A DNA stretch of 64,000 nucleotides from Bacillus sp. REN16 (GCF_020731355.1 NZ_JAJFZK010000002.1:124001-188000), one strand, 5' to 3'; positions 1-8,813 are shown, numbered from the stretch's first letter. Numbers and translations are program-made. Notes: a model not told the origin generated them from the sequence alone.

Positions 1-1
1 G

Positions 2-499
2 AAGATCATTGGTGAAAAAAGACCTTTAAATGTAATCGAAATTACGGATTTGTTTTTTAATATAGAACGGAATTATTTTGCAATTGTACTTTGTATGGGA
101 TTTCAACAGGTGGTTCAAGACAAAGAAATCTTAGATTTTATAAAAGAAGGAAGAGAGATTTCTGAGAAACAAATAACTTTTATAAATGATTTATTAAAAG
201 AGGAGAATCTTATGGGCACCACGTCTATCCCAATGGAGGTGACAGTTTCAACCGCTTCTCCTTTCTCCGACAAACTAATTTTGACTCTATTCCATGCTTT
301 AAACGGAATTGATATTACTCTGCTTGGCCATGCCCAAGCATTATCGATGAGAACGGATTTAGTTGCATTTTATTCAAAAACAATTGGCGAGATTTTCTTA
401 TATGCCGCTAAAGGATTTAAAATGCTAGTCGAACGCAGATGGTTACAGGAACCACCCCAAAATCTAGATCGAAGTAAATTAAATAACATTCATAAATAA
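2..499 (+). CDS. DUF3231 family protein, 3' part only
   Basis: The reading frame is open from the left edge of the window, so this is the C-terminal part (about 165 residues) of a longer protein. The stretch with KEGREISEKQ, LLKEEN, a VTVSTASPFSDKL segment and a closing EIFLYAAKGFKMLVERRWLQ matches the repeat unit of Bacillus DUF3231 proteins. These usually have two such helical, ferritin-like units in about 330 residues, so roughly the second unit is visible. Function is not known; the family is common in spore formers. The gene ends in TAA at 497-499, inside a hairpin shared with the convergent gene. Family assignment is from recalled sequence pattern. Confidence 0.75.
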   Translation, partial: KIIGEKRPLNVIEITDLFFNIERNYFAIVLCMGFQQVVQDKEILDFIKEGREISEKQITFINDLLKEENLMGTTSIPMEVTVSTASPFSDKLILTLFHALNGIDITLLGHAQALSMRTDLVAFYSKTIGEIFLYAAKGFKMLVERRWLQEPPQNLDRSKLNNIHK

Positions 500-534
500 A
501 CGACGGGCAACTGTGAGGCTCGTCGTTTATTTAT
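492..534. terminator. Bidirectional intrinsic terminator
   Basis: Perfect 14-bp inverted repeat, 492-505 with 521-534 (core AAACGACG / CGTCGTTT), with A/T-rich arm ends. It lies between the convergent DUF3231 and RpiR genes and overlaps both stop codons, so it can serve both strands. Confidence 0.85.
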
Positions 535-1375
535 GGAAAATTTGAAACCTATCCCACACTTCTTCCAAATCTGTAAGATGTTTTTCTATTTCTTTCCGCT
601 TCTTTCGACCAACCGCTGTTAATAAAGCATTTACTAAACTTAACGGCGCGACAAAAGAATCTATATAGGATGGCATTTCACTCGGCGAGCAAAGTGTAAT
701 ATTGGAATAAGGAATCAAAGGAGAAAACATCGTATCTGTGATAGCAATTACATTTGCCCCACGTTCTTTTGCAAAAGAGATTGCATCAATAGTATTTTTC
801 GTATATCTCGCATAGCTAATTCCTATTACAATATCCCCTTCTGTTATTCGAAATAGCTTTTCGGAAATACCATTTGGGTTTCTTATTAATTCCGTATTTT
901 GGAATAACAGGTCTAAATAAAATTCCATAAAGAAACCTAGTGAAACCGCACTTCGATTCGCAACAATAAAGATCCTTTTAGCATCGATAATAGCTTGAAC
1001 AGCCTGATGGAATGCTATTATGTCAAATTGATCAGCCATTTTTTGGATTCGGACTATTTCCTCCTGAAACATTTCGTAAACAGCTTTATCCTCCGAATCA
1101 TAAATATCATCAGAGATTTTTAGTCTTTCCACAGTAGTAAGCTGTCTTTTTACAGAATCCTGCATTGCTTTTTGCCATTCGGGATACCCGCTATATCCAA
1201 GAAATGTAGAAAATCGAACAACGGTTGCTTCACTAACCTCTGCCATTTTCGCCAACTGGCCTACTGTAAAAAATGGAACTGATTCTGCATTGTCTAAAAC
1301 ATACTTTGCAATTTTACGTTGGGATTTACTCATTTCTGGTAATTTATTTGTGATGATTTGGTACACTTCTTGCAT
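527..1375 (-). CDS. MurR/RpiR family transcriptional regulator
   Basis: 282 residues with the two-domain RpiR layout. An N-terminal helix-turn-helix (about residues 1-77; SQRKIAKYVLDN, VSEATVVRFSTFLGYSGYPEWQ) is followed by a SIS sugar-isomerase-like effector domain (about 115-245; FIVANRSAVSLG, GDIVIGISYARYTKNTIDA). Such regulators sense sugar phosphates or related metabolites. It starts 4 bases after the stop of the aminotransferase gene, so the two form one transcript and the regulator probably controls its own operon. The GAAATA-type dyads ahead of the aminotransferase are the likely binding sites. Effector unknown. Confidence 0.88.
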   Translation of the reverse strand: MQEVYQIITNKLPEMSKSQRKIAKYVLDNAESVPFFTVGQLAKMAEVSEATVVRFSTFLGYSGYPEWQKAMQDSVKRQLTTVERLKISDDIYDSEDKAVYEMFQEEIVRIQKMADQFDIIAFHQAVQAIIDAKRIFIVANRSAVSLGFFMEFYLDLLFQNTELIRNPNGISEKLFRITEGDIVIGISYARYTKNTIDAISFAKERGANVIAITDTMFSPLIPYSNITLCSPSEMPSYIDSFVAPLSLVNALLTAVGRKKRKEIEKHLTDLEEVWDRFQIFHK

Positions 1376-1379
1376 CTTA

Positions 1380-2765
1380 TTAATCGATTCCTTTCACAAT
1401 CTTAATCGCCCTTTCATGCTTTCTGACAGTTTCCTCGATATCCACTTCAGTATGCACGATGGACAATGAATAGCGATTAAGTGGCTTTGTATAAATTCCA
1501 AGCTTTATTAGCTCATAATCTATTTTTTTACGGAAATCCATATCTGCCTTTACTAAATCACGATAATTTCGTATTTTATGATTGGCATGTACAATATTAA
1601 AAATACTGCCAATTCCAACCGTCTGCATCGGTACCCCATATGAGTGGTATAGTTTTTCAAGGTCAGTACGAAGGTTATTCGTTTTTTGCAGTAATTCCGG
1701 ATACACATTTATCCCTTCAAGTACGTTAATTGTTGCTATTCCCGCTGCTAATACAATTGGATGACCATTATAGGTTCCACTATGAAATAGAACTTGTTCT
1801 TTAAGCGAAGCCTTTCCACCTGCTGATAAAATATCGCCGCCTTTGGACGGGTCCATAATCTCCATGATATCTTGGCGACCACCAACTGCCCCAATCGGAA
1901 AACCACCACCCAATACCTTTCCCAGTGCAGTAAGATCCGGTTTTATTCCATAAATAGATTGTGCTCCCCCAAGCGTTATGCGAAATCCAGTCTTAACTTC
2001 ATCGAAGATTAGAAGGATCCCAAGGTCCTTTGTTAGTTTCCGAACCCCATCCAAAAAATTTTCTTCAGCCGGAATAAATCCACCTTGTACTGGCTCGATA
2101 ATCACAGCTGCTATTTCGTCCTTATTTTTCCGTAATATATGTTCTGTTGAATCTAAATCGTTAAAAGGTAGAATAATTGTATTTTCGACGTGATGTGCTG
2201 ATAACCCTTTTGATTCTGGTACAGATTTTGGTCTCTTCTCATCACCAGCTTCATCGATGGTTGGATTGACACTTAATAATACCTCATTGTAGCCTCCATG
2301 ATAATGGCCCTCATATTTTGCAATAGTTGTTTTCCCTGTATAAGCTTGTGCCAATCGAATCGCTAATAATGTTGCCTCTAAGCCCGAATTGGTAAAGCGG
2401 ACCATTTCAATACCCGGAAAATAATCAATTAGTTTATTTGCCATTTCAGCTTCCAAAAGATGTGGCGCCCCAAAAACTGCCGTGCCCGCAGATGTTAATT
2501 GATTATAGACTGCAGAAGTAACCTCGGGGTGACCGTGACCAAGAAGAAGTGCCCCATAGCATAATAAATAATCGATATATTCATTTCCATCGACATCCAC
2601 TAATCGACTCCCATTCCCTTTTTCCATAAATATAGGATGAGGTGAAAAATATTTAATGTTCGCGGAAACGCCCCCAGGAATGACTGATTTGGCATTTAAA
2701 AAATAGTTAGCAGACCTAATTGTTTTTTCAGAAATAAACCCATTATTAGATTGGAACGGAATCAC
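1380..2765 (-). CDS. Class III aminotransferase (glutamate-1-semialdehyde aminomutase-like)
   Basis: 461 residues, PLP fold type I, class III. Visible signatures are GGVSANIKYFSPHPIFMEKG near the N terminus, the LIFDEVKTGFR segment (about residue 250) that holds the cofactor-binding Asp, and the Schiff-base Lys in ALGKVLGGGFPIGAVGG (about residue 280). The family includes glutamate-1-semialdehyde aminomutase, but no haem genes are adjacent. The operon with an RpiR regulator and the nearby TAXI-TRAP transporter suggest catabolism of an imported amino compound rather than haem synthesis. First gene of its operon; the substrate cannot be read from sequence. Confidence 0.85.
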   Translation of the reverse strand: MIPFQSNNGFISEKTIRSANYFLNAKSVIPGGVSANIKYFSPHPIFMEKGNGSRLVDVDGNEYIDYLLCYGALLLGHGHPEVTSAVYNQLTSAGTAVFGAPHLLEAEMANKLIDYFPGIEMVRFTNSGLEATLLAIRLAQAYTGKTTIAKYEGHYHGGYNEVLLSVNPTIDEAGDEKRPKSVPESKGLSAHHVENTIILPFNDLDSTEHILRKNKDEIAAVIIEPVQGGFIPAEENFLDGVRKLTKDLGILLIFDEVKTGFRITLGGAQSIYGIKPDLTALGKVLGGGFPIGAVGGRQDIMEIMDPSKGGDILSAGGKASLKEQVLFHSGTYNGHPIVLAAGIATINVLEGINVYPELLQKTNNLRTDLEKLYHSYGVPMQTVGIGSIFNIVHANHKIRNYRDLVKADMDFRKKIDYELIKLGIYTKPLNRYSLSIVHTEVDIEETVRKHERAIKIVKGID

Positions 2766-2781
2766 TCGAAACCACCCTTTC

Positions 2782-2826
2782 GAAATATATATTTCATTAT
2801 AAAAAAATATGAAATATTTATTTCAT
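2782..2826. promoter_or_regulatory. Paired GAAATA..TATTTC dyads, candidate RpiR operator
   Basis: Two copies of nearly the same palindrome: GAAATATATATTTC at 2782-2795 (perfect) and ATGAAATATTTATTTCAT at 2809-2826 (one central mismatch). They overlap and follow the -10 box of the minus-strand promoter of the aminotransferase-rpiR operon, a repressor position. Assignment to the RpiR protein is inference from proximity and from the AT-rich dyads typical of the family. Confidence 0.6.
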
Positions 2827-2853
2827 TATAGAGCAGGATAATCTAGATGTAAA
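2825..2853 (-). promoter_or_regulatory. Sigma-A promoter of the aminotransferase-rpiR operon
   Basis: On the minus strand: TTTACA (2848-2853), 17-bp spacer, TATAAT (2825-2830). The second GAAATA dyad overlaps the -10 box. Confidence 0.55.
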
Positions 2854-2890
2854 TAGGAAATTTGTAAAGTCTTCCAGTTACCTAACCACT

Positions 2891-2919
2891 AAAAAAACAC
2901 CCTTTGTTGAGAAAGGGTG
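2891..2919 (-). terminator. Terminator after the TRAP permease gene
   Basis: Stem CACCCTT (2898-2904) / AAGGGTG (2913-2919) followed on the minus strand by seven U residues (2891-2897). Confidence 0.85.
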
Positions 2920-2928
2920 GTTGAATAC

Positions 2929-4935
2929 TTAGTTTAGTGAAATCGTTGGCGCCTGAATATTTTCTTTTGGGCGACGAGATTGGATAAACAAAATGGCCAA
3001 TAATGCAAGTACGCCTGCTACTCCGAAATAAATACTCGGTGAAACAAGTGAAAGTCCCGAAGCAAATAGGATAATTCGCTCCCAGACAAAGGTTCTTCTT
3101 ATGAAGAAACCTACCATAGCTGTACTTATTCCAATCATGCCGATAATTGCAGTTATCACAGAAATGGTCAAAAATGGTATTTCATAGTCTATTAAAAGCA
3201 TTTGAGGGTTGATTACAAAAATAAATGGAATAATATAAGCTGCTGTCGCTAGCTTTGTTGCCGTAACACCTGTCGAAAATGGATTTGCCCTTGCTAAACC
3301 TGCTCCGGCATAGGCTGCTAAACAAACCGGTGGAGTAATATCTGCCACGATTCCAAAATAGAATACAAACATATGAGCTGCGAGTACTGGAACATCTAAT
3401 CCAAGGATTAAAGCTGGTGCTGCCATTGTTGCTGTAACAACATAGTTTGCTGTTGTGGGAAGTCCCATACCAAGAATTAAGCATGCGATCATCGTAAAGA
3501 TCAAAGTAAGGATTAAGCTTCCTCCACCTAATGCAATGATACCATCTGCAATACGTCCACCTAGCCCCGTTTGAACAACTACTCCAACAATAATTCCGGC
3601 AGACGCACATGCTGCGATTACTGGCAACGCAACCCTTGCCCCTTCTTCAAGTGCACCTATAATGCTTTTTAAGGACATTCTTGTGTCTTTACGAACAAGA
3701 CTTACTAAGAATGATACAAGAATCGCAACCAATGCAGCACGCATTGGAGTCTTTCCAGTTAGTAATGTATAAAAAATAACGATGAGGGGCAGCAATAGGT
3801 ACCCTCGTTCAAGCATTAATTTTTTTGCACTCGGTAAGGTCTCCTTTGGAACCCCGACAATTCCAATTTTTTTCGATTCGAAATGTACCCCCAAAAACAC
3901 TCCTAGGAAATAGAGGATCGCTGGGATTATTGCAATAATCATGATTTGGCTATACGGAATATTTGTATAGGATGCCATGATGAATGCAGCCGCCCCCATG
4001 ATTGGTGGCATGATTTGGCCACCGGTTGACGCAGATGCTTCAGCTGCAGCTGCAAACTCTGGCTTATACCCGGCTTTTTTCATCATTGGAATCGTGAAAG
4101 AACCAGAGCCAACGGTATTTGCAACTGAACTTCCTGAAACCATACCTTGCATGGCACTTGCTACGACTGCAGCTTTTGCCTGACCTCCCGTAAATCGTCC
4201 TGTGATAGCAAAAGCTATGTCATTGAAAAATTGTCCCACACCTGTTCGGATTAACATAACTCCAAAAAATAAGAATAAAAAGATAAAGGTCGAGGAAACT
4301 TGGATCGGAGTACTATAGATTCCTTTTGTTGTTAAATACAAATCTGTAACTAATGTATTCCAGGAAAAGCCACGGTGGGCAAATAGTTTTGTTGGAATCA
4401 AGTTTCCATACAATGCATAAAGGATGGCGACACTCGATACGATTACAATCGGGAGTCCGACACATCTTCTTGCTGCTTCAAGAACAAGTAAAACCCCTAA
4501 TGTTCCAACAATAAAGTCTGGGGTTGTATATCCAAATACAATTCTTTCTGTTACAAGTTCCTCATAGAATATTACATTATAATACCCAACGCCTAAAGAA
4601 ATGATTGCTAAAAGTACATCATACCATGGTATACCTTTTTGTTTACGATGCAGCCCTTTTTTGACAGGGTATAATAAGAAAATTAAGCCAAGCGCAGTTC
4701 CCAGATGAATGGGTCCCTGAATACGTGCTTCAAACGCTCCGCGATAACCCGTATATAGATGAAAAATAGTAAGACCCACCGCCAAAACGAGAATGATCCA
4801 TTTCCAATTTCCAAGGTTCCTTCGGTACGTACTTTCCCGATCGTATTTTTCCAAAATCTCCTCTGTCGATAAATTATCGTTCTTTTGAGCAGACGCGTTT
4901 GAATCGTTCATCTCCTTTTTCTTCCACCATTTCAT
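2929..4935 (-). CDS. TRAP transporter fused permease, TAXI type
   Basis: About 668 residues from the ATG at 4935, which has AGGTGG 8 bases upstream; a GTG at 4947 is a less likely start. This is the fused DctQ-DctM permease that works with a TAXI solute-binding protein to drive Na+- or H+-coupled uptake of organic acids or amino acids. A charged cytoplasmic N terminus is followed by many hydrophobic helices. The DctM part shows conserved Gly-rich stretches (AMQGMVSGSSVANTVGSGS, TGGQIMPPIMGAAAFIMA, GMGLPTTANYV). It lies downstream of and co-directional with the binding-protein gene. The substrate is unknown. Confidence 0.92.
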   Translation of the reverse strand: MKWWKKKEMNDSNASAQKNDNLSTEEILEKYDRESTYRRNLGNWKWIILVLAVGLTIFHLYTGYRGAFEARIQGPIHLGTALGLIFLLYPVKKGLHRKQKGIPWYDVLLAIISLGVGYYNVIFYEELVTERIVFGYTTPDFIVGTLGVLLVLEAARRCVGLPIVIVSSVAILYALYGNLIPTKLFAHRGFSWNTLVTDLYLTTKGIYSTPIQVSSTFIFLFLFFGVMLIRTGVGQFFNDIAFAITGRFTGGQAKAAVVASAMQGMVSGSSVANTVGSGSFTIPMMKKAGYKPEFAAAAEASASTGGQIMPPIMGAAAFIMASYTNIPYSQIMIIAIIPAILYFLGVFLGVHFESKKIGIVGVPKETLPSAKKLMLERGYLLLPLIVIFYTLLTGKTPMRAALVAILVSFLVSLVRKDTRMSLKSIIGALEEGARVALPVIAACASAGIIVGVVVQTGLGGRIADGIIALGGGSLILTLIFTMIACLILGMGLPTTANYVVTATMAAPALILGLDVPVLAAHMFVFYFGIVADITPPVCLAAYAGAGLARANPFSTGVTATKLATAAYIIPFIFVINPQMLLIDYEIPFLTISVITAIIGMIGISTAMVGFFIRRTFVWERIILFASGLSLVSPSIYFGVAGVLALLAILFIQSRRPKENIQAPTISLN

Positions 4936-5011
4936 TCTCCTCACCACCTGTAAAATCTGTTAAGTATATAGTCCTGTTTGGAACTTTGAACGGATCCGAT
5001 TATTATTGTGG

Positions 5012-5046
5012 AAAAAAGGGCTGGCACGCATTGTGTCAAGCCCTTT
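5012..5046 (-). terminator. Hairpin between TAXI binding protein and permease genes
   Basis: AAAGGGCT / AGCCCTTT stem (5015-5022 with 5039-5046), followed by a run of U on the minus strand. It probably terminates most transcripts after the binding-protein gene, with read-through into the permease. This is a common way to make more binding protein than permease. Confidence 0.7.
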
Positions 5047-5063
5047 GTTTCAACTTGAAGCTA

Positions 5064-6071
5064 TTAATCTAGTATTCCAATTTCCTTATAGTACTTCTCT
5101 GCACCAGGATGTAGAGGTAAATCACCTAACCCGCTCAGTGCATTTTCTTTTGTCATATGTGCTGCTTGTGCATGTGTGTTTTCACTTGCTTTTTCAAGCA
5201 TAACCTTTGCAAGCTGGTACGCTAGTTCATCATCAACTGTATCTGTATTTGCAACTAGAACAGCATATGCCGATACAACATCGGCATCCTCTTTTAGCCA
5301 TTCATAAGAGCCAGCCTTAATTGTGTATCCAGTATAACCGCTGCTTTCTTCAACTGTTTTTAGCTCATCACCCTTTACCTCCAAGAACTTCACATCTCCA
5401 ACCGATGCTTGAAGCTCATCAATTCCAGCATCTGGTAATCCTAGCAATCCGAATGAAGCATCAATGGTACCATCCTGAAGCTTCGACTTGGCATCACCAA
5501 ATCCTTCTTGGTATGCATCATAATCCCCATCATTAATACCATAGGCTGCTAATACTGCTTTTGTTGCGGTTTGCGTTCCACTTCCTGGAGGTCCAATCGC
5601 AATTCTCTTTCCTTTCAGATCAGCAATCGTTTCAACACCTGTGCTTTCGCGTGTAATGATTTGAAGAACTTCTGGATAAATATGTCCGATAAATGCAAAG
5701 TTCTCAACCTTCTTACCCTTGAAGTCACCTTCTCCATTCAGTGCATTATAAGCTGGCAGGTTCACGGTCATTCCAAGGTCAAATTCACCATTTGAAATCT
5801 TCGCTAGATTTTCTACAGAGGCTCCTGATTCTGTTGATGTCACGTTAACGCTTTCAATATTCTTGTTCCAAACATTCGCCATCTCGGCTCCCAGTGGAAA
5901 ATATGTACCACCTTGGCTACCTGTACCCATAAGAAGATCAACTGTTTCTTTTTTGCCGCTATCCTTTCCTCCATCATCCTTGTCGTCACCATTCGTGTTA
6001 TCACTACTACAAGCAGCAATGACTAAAACCAATGCTAATAGCAAAGTAAGAAATGAGTACTTCTTAAGCAT
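5064..6071 (-). CDS. TAXI family TRAP solute-binding lipoprotein
   Basis: 335 residues from ATG 6071, chosen because AGGGGG sits 7 bases upstream and because this start puts a clean lipoprotein signal at the N terminus (KK, hydrophobic stretch, IAAC with Cys21). Longer in-frame starts give a non-signal extension. The mature part has the TAXI signature near the N terminus (LLMGTGSQGGTYFPLGAEMA), then GKRIAIGPPGSGTQ and a YKEIGILD end. It is exported, lipid-anchored, and delivers substrate to the fused permease. The TAXI family is known for glutamate/2-oxoacid-like ligands, but the ligand here is not determined. Confidence 0.92.
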   Translation of the reverse strand: MLKKYSFLTLLLALVLVIAACSSDNTNGDDKDDGGKDSGKKETVDLLMGTGSQGGTYFPLGAEMANVWNKNIESVNVTSTESGASVENLAKISNGEFDLGMTVNLPAYNALNGEGDFKGKKVENFAFIGHIYPEVLQIITRESTGVETIADLKGKRIAIGPPGSGTQTATKAVLAAYGINDGDYDAYQEGFGDAKSKLQDGTIDASFGLLGLPDAGIDELQASVGDVKFLEVKGDELKTVEESSGYTGYTIKAGSYEWLKEDADVVSAYAVLVANTDTVDDELAYQLAKVMLEKASENTHAQAAHMTKENALSGLGDLPLHPGAEKYYKEIGILD

Positions 6072-6376
6072 TTGCATTCCCCCTATTATTTTTTTATGTA
6101 GATCCTCTGTAATGAGGTTTCCTACCAACCACTATATTGGTTTAAATTGGTATATTTACCAATTATGAACCTATATTTCTAGGGTAACATATAATGTTTA
6201 TAGTTTGCAAAATTTTTTTAATATTCTATTAACGCATTTGAAACAATACATTTTAAATAATATGGTGTGATCTTGAAATTTATCGTTTGTTTTTCACATT
6301 TTTTTTGAAACCTTTTCCTTCTCTTTTCGTAAATAGAACTAATTCCAATTTTGGAGAGGTTTAGGAAAAAAATAGA
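6072..6376. other. Divergent intergenic region, TAXI gene / DUF4064 gene
   Basis: No gene seen. It holds the regulatory DNA of the TAXI gene on the left (a TTGGTA/TACCAA dyad is listed separately). The DUF4064 promoter lies just to the right. The rest is A/T-rich with no other recognisable feature. Confidence 0.6.
6147..6162. promoter_or_regulatory. TTGGTATATTTACCAA dyad, candidate operator
   Basis: Six-base arms TTGGTA and TACCAA separated by 4 bases, about 75 bp upstream of the TAXI start. More TTGGT/ACCAA half sites lie nearby (6124-6128, 6137-6141). This differs from the GAAATA dyads of the neighbouring RpiR operon, so it may be read by another regulator. Confidence 0.4.
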
Positions 6377-6404
6377 TTGCATACTATATACTGTATAGTA
6401 CAAT
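6377..6404 (+). promoter_or_regulatory. Promoter with internal dyad for the DUF4064 gene
   Basis: TTGCAT (6377-6382), 16-bp spacer, TACAAT (6399-6404). An inverted repeat TACTATA (6382-6388) / TATAGTA (6394-6400) fills the spacer, so a bound protein would block or remodel the promoter. Confidence 0.5.
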
Positions 6405-6440
6405 CAAAAAGAAACATTTTTTATGAGGGGGAAACATCTT

Positions 6441-6869
6441 ATGAAACGTACTGGGGAAATTGTATTAACGATTATTGGAGCGTGTTTTTTTGCATTAATT
6501 AGTGTATTTGGATTTATGTTTATAGGTCTTAGTGACGATAATGCATTTACGCAAGAAATGGAGAACATCGCTGCTCAAGATCCAGCTCTTGAAGGAACTG
6601 ATGTGAGTTTTATGGCTGATATAGTAGCCGCTGGTGGCTGGTATTTCATCATCGTGGGGATCCTTGCCGTTATTCTTGGAATTGTATCTCTTCTTCTTTT
6701 AAAAGGCGATAAGCATCCAAAGGCAGCTGGTATTATTTTAATTATCGTAGCTGTCCTTAGCGCACTTGCAACGATCCTAATCTCGATCATCTCAAGTATC
6801 CTTTACTTAGTCGCAGGTATCCTTTGCCTAGTTCGAAAGCAAAAGGAAACATTTAATACGGAGTACTAA
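6441..6869 (+). CDS. DUF4064 family membrane protein
   Basis: 142 residues from ATG 6441; a GAGGGGG site lies 10 bases upstream, inside an unlikely longer ORF that begins at 6423. It has a KRTGE start followed by four hydrophobic segments (about residues 7-30, 65-87, 95-112, 113-132) and a short charged tail. This matches the small DUF4064 membrane proteins of Bacillus, whose function is unknown. The loop between the first two helices (about 30-60) is acidic and probably outside. Single-gene unit with its own promoter and a shared terminator. Confidence 0.8.
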   Translation: MKRTGEIVLTIIGACFFALISVFGFMFIGLSDDNAFTQEMENIAAQDPALEGTDVSFMADIVAAGGWYFIIVGILAVILGIVSLLLLKGDKHPKAAGIILIIVAVLSALATILISIISSILYLVAGILCLVRKQKETFNTEY

Positions 6870-6872
6870 TGA

Positions 6873-6905
6873 AAAAAGCTTGAAGGTTTTGCCTTCAAGC
6901 TTTTT
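6873..6905. terminator. Bidirectional terminator
   Basis: Stem AAAAAGCTTGAAGG (6873-6886) with CCTTCAAGCTTTTT (6892-6905), 5-base loop, between the convergent DUF4064 and patB genes. Confidence 0.9.
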
Positions 6906-8078
6906 CTATCTATGTTTAAGTGCCCGACTAAACCGTTTCAAGCCTTCTTCCAACAGCGATCTAGGACAAGCTATGTTAATTCTGGTGAAGCCTTCCCCTT
7001 CTGTTCCAAAAATATAGCCTTCATCAAAGGCGACTTTCCCTTGTTTTTGAATGACTTGTTCAAGCTCCTTCGCCTCCAATCCAAATTCACGGCAATCAAG
7101 CCAAACGAGATAAGTCGCTTCTGGCTCAATCACTTTTACTTCTGGAATCGTGGACTTTATGTACTCTTTTAGGAAATCTAGATTGTCTTTTAAATAGATG
7201 AGGAGCTGGTCAAGCCATTCGTCACCTTCCTCGTAGGCAGCAGTAAGGGCCGTCACACCAAATGTGTTAGTCATCCCTATAAAACGCTCCTCGAGTGCTT
7301 TATTAAAACTTTCGCGAAGTTCCTTGTTCGGAATAATAATATTAGATGTTTGCAATCCTGCTAGATTAAAGGTTTTACTTGGCGCAGTGCATGTAATGGA
7401 ATGTTCGGCAAATTCCTCTGATATCGATGCAAATGGGATATGAACATTTCCTTTATAAATTAGATCAGCATGAATTTCATCTGAAACAACCAATATATTA
7501 TGCTTCAAACAAATTTCTCCTAGTTTTGTTAGTTCCTCTTTTGTCCATACTCGGCCGACAGGATTATGCGGATTTGAGATAATGATCATTTTAACAGACG
7601 GATCTATTTTTTTCTCAAGGTCAGCAAAATCCATTTCATAACGGCCATTTTCAAATCGGAGCGGATTATTGACAATTTCCCTGCCATTTTTTTCGATTAC
7701 ACTCATAAATGGATAGTACACCGGTTGTTGAATCAAAATTTTATCGCCTGGATTTGTAAAGGTTTGAACAAGAATACCAAGCGCTGGTACGACACCAGGT
7801 GTAAAGCAAATCCAATCTTTTTCAATTGTCCAATTGTGGCGGCGCTTCAACCATCCAACTGTTGCTTCATAATAAGATTCTGGTCTTATTGTGTACCCGT
7901 AAATACCATGATCTACTCTCTTATGCAGGGCATCAATAACTGGCTGTGGCGCTTTAAAATCCATGTCAGCCACCCACATTGGAAGAATCTCTTTATCACC
8001 AAATAAATTTTCAACCTCATCCCACTTCACTGAATTCGTATTTAAACGACTAATCGATTCATCAAAATTATACTTCAA
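6906..8078 (-). CDS. patB: MalY/PatB family aminotransferase (cystathionine beta-lyase type)
   Basis: 390 residues, PLP-dependent fold type I. It begins KYNFDESISRLNTNSVKWD, then PMWVADMDFKAPQPV, the cofactor loop SNPHNPVGRVWTKEEL, DEIHADLIY with the pyridine-N-binding Asp, and the Schiff-base Lys in TAPSKTFNLAGLQ (about residue 234). These mark the MalY/PatB subgroup, which cleaves C-S bonds of cystathionine or cysteine derivatives to give homocysteine or thiols, pyruvate and ammonia. Ends in TAG at 6906-6908. It runs in the same direction as, and just downstream of, the deformylase gene with an 18-bp gap. Confidence 0.88.
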   Translation of the reverse strand: MKYNFDESISRLNTNSVKWDEVENLFGDKEILPMWVADMDFKAPQPVIDALHKRVDHGIYGYTIRPESYYEATVGWLKRRHNWTIEKDWICFTPGVVPALGILVQTFTNPGDKILIQQPVYYPFMSVIEKNGREIVNNPLRFENGRYEMDFADLEKKIDPSVKMIIISNPHNPVGRVWTKEELTKLGEICLKHNILVVSDEIHADLIYKGNVHIPFASISEEFAEHSITCTAPSKTFNLAGLQTSNIIIPNKELRESFNKALEERFIGMTNTFGVTALTAAYEEGDEWLDQLLIYLKDNLDFLKEYIKSTIPEVKVIEPEATYLVWLDCREFGLEAKELEQVIQKQGKVAFDEGYIFGTEGEGFTRINIACPRSLLEEGLKRFSRALKHR

Positions 8079-8096
8079 TCCAACCCCTCCATTAAC

Positions 8097-8675
8097 TTAA
8101 TAAAGACTTTTTATTGCTACATTTTCTGGAAGCTTAAACGGGTTCTCTTTATTGATGTGATCGTAAAACATGATTCCGTTCAGATGATCAATTTCATGCT
8201 GGAAAACAATCGAAGCATACCCCTTTAGGCGTAGTGAAATTTCTTGACCATTCATATCAAAAGCTTTTATTTTAACTTTTTCATATCTTGGAACATAGCC
8301 CTCTACCGGACGATCAACAGAAAGACATCCTTCTCCTTCAGGTAAATAGGTCATTGAAACAGAATGGCTGATAATTTTCGGATTCACAAGATGATACTCA
8401 TATAATTTGTCATCAAAGTCCGTAAAATAAGCAACAAACATACGCTTATTAAGACCAACTTGGTTTGCGGATAATCCAACTCCAGGACGTAAACCGTACT
8501 TTTTCGCAAGCTCTGGATCCTGGCTATTTTTCAAATAATTCATCATGCTAATAAGGGATTCCTTGTCCTCTTCCGAAAGTGGAACAGTCACCTCTTCTGT
8601 TTTTTGCGCTAAAATTGGGGTTCCCTCACGAACAATATCCTTCATCGTAATGATGTAATCAGATTTATAATACAT
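8097..8675 (-). CDS. def: Peptide deformylase
   Basis: Metal-dependent removal of the N-formyl group from new proteins. All three motifs are present: motif 1 GVGLSANQ, motif 2 EGCLS with the metal Cys, motif 3 QHEIDHLNG with two metal His and the catalytic Glu. The insert KNSQDPELAKKYGLRPG is typical of type 2 (Gram-positive) deformylases such as B. subtilis YkrB. I prefer ATG 8675 (192 residues; weak AAAGG upstream) to 8732; relatives align from ITMKDIVREG. Oddity: motif 1 usually reads GLAAPQ; Ser and Asn replace Ala and Pro here while the key Gln is kept. Confidence 0.92.
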   Translation of the reverse strand: MYYKSDYIITMKDIVREGTPILAQKTEEVTVPLSEEDKESLISMMNYLKNSQDPELAKKYGLRPGVGLSANQVGLNKRMFVAYFTDFDDKLYEYHLVNPKIISHSVSMTYLPEGEGCLSVDRPVEGYVPRYEKVKIKAFDMNGQEISLRLKGYASIVFQHEIDHLNGIMFYDHINKENPFKLPENVAIKSLY

Positions 8676-8783
8676 TTTTTCATCTACCTTTACTCTTCTT
8701 AATGTATTAATTTTATCTTTCCAATAAGTCAATGTCCATTGATATACAGTTTTTCACAATAATTCTGATGTATTCCCGATAAA

Positions 8784-8811
8784 AGAAAAATGCCACCAAA
8801 GGCTTGTGGCA
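8784..8811 (-). terminator. Terminator after the SGNH hydrolase gene
   Basis: Stem TGCCAC (8791-8796) / GTGGCA (8806-8811), then a U-rich tail on the minus strand. Confidence 0.8.
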
Positions 8812-8813
8812 CT

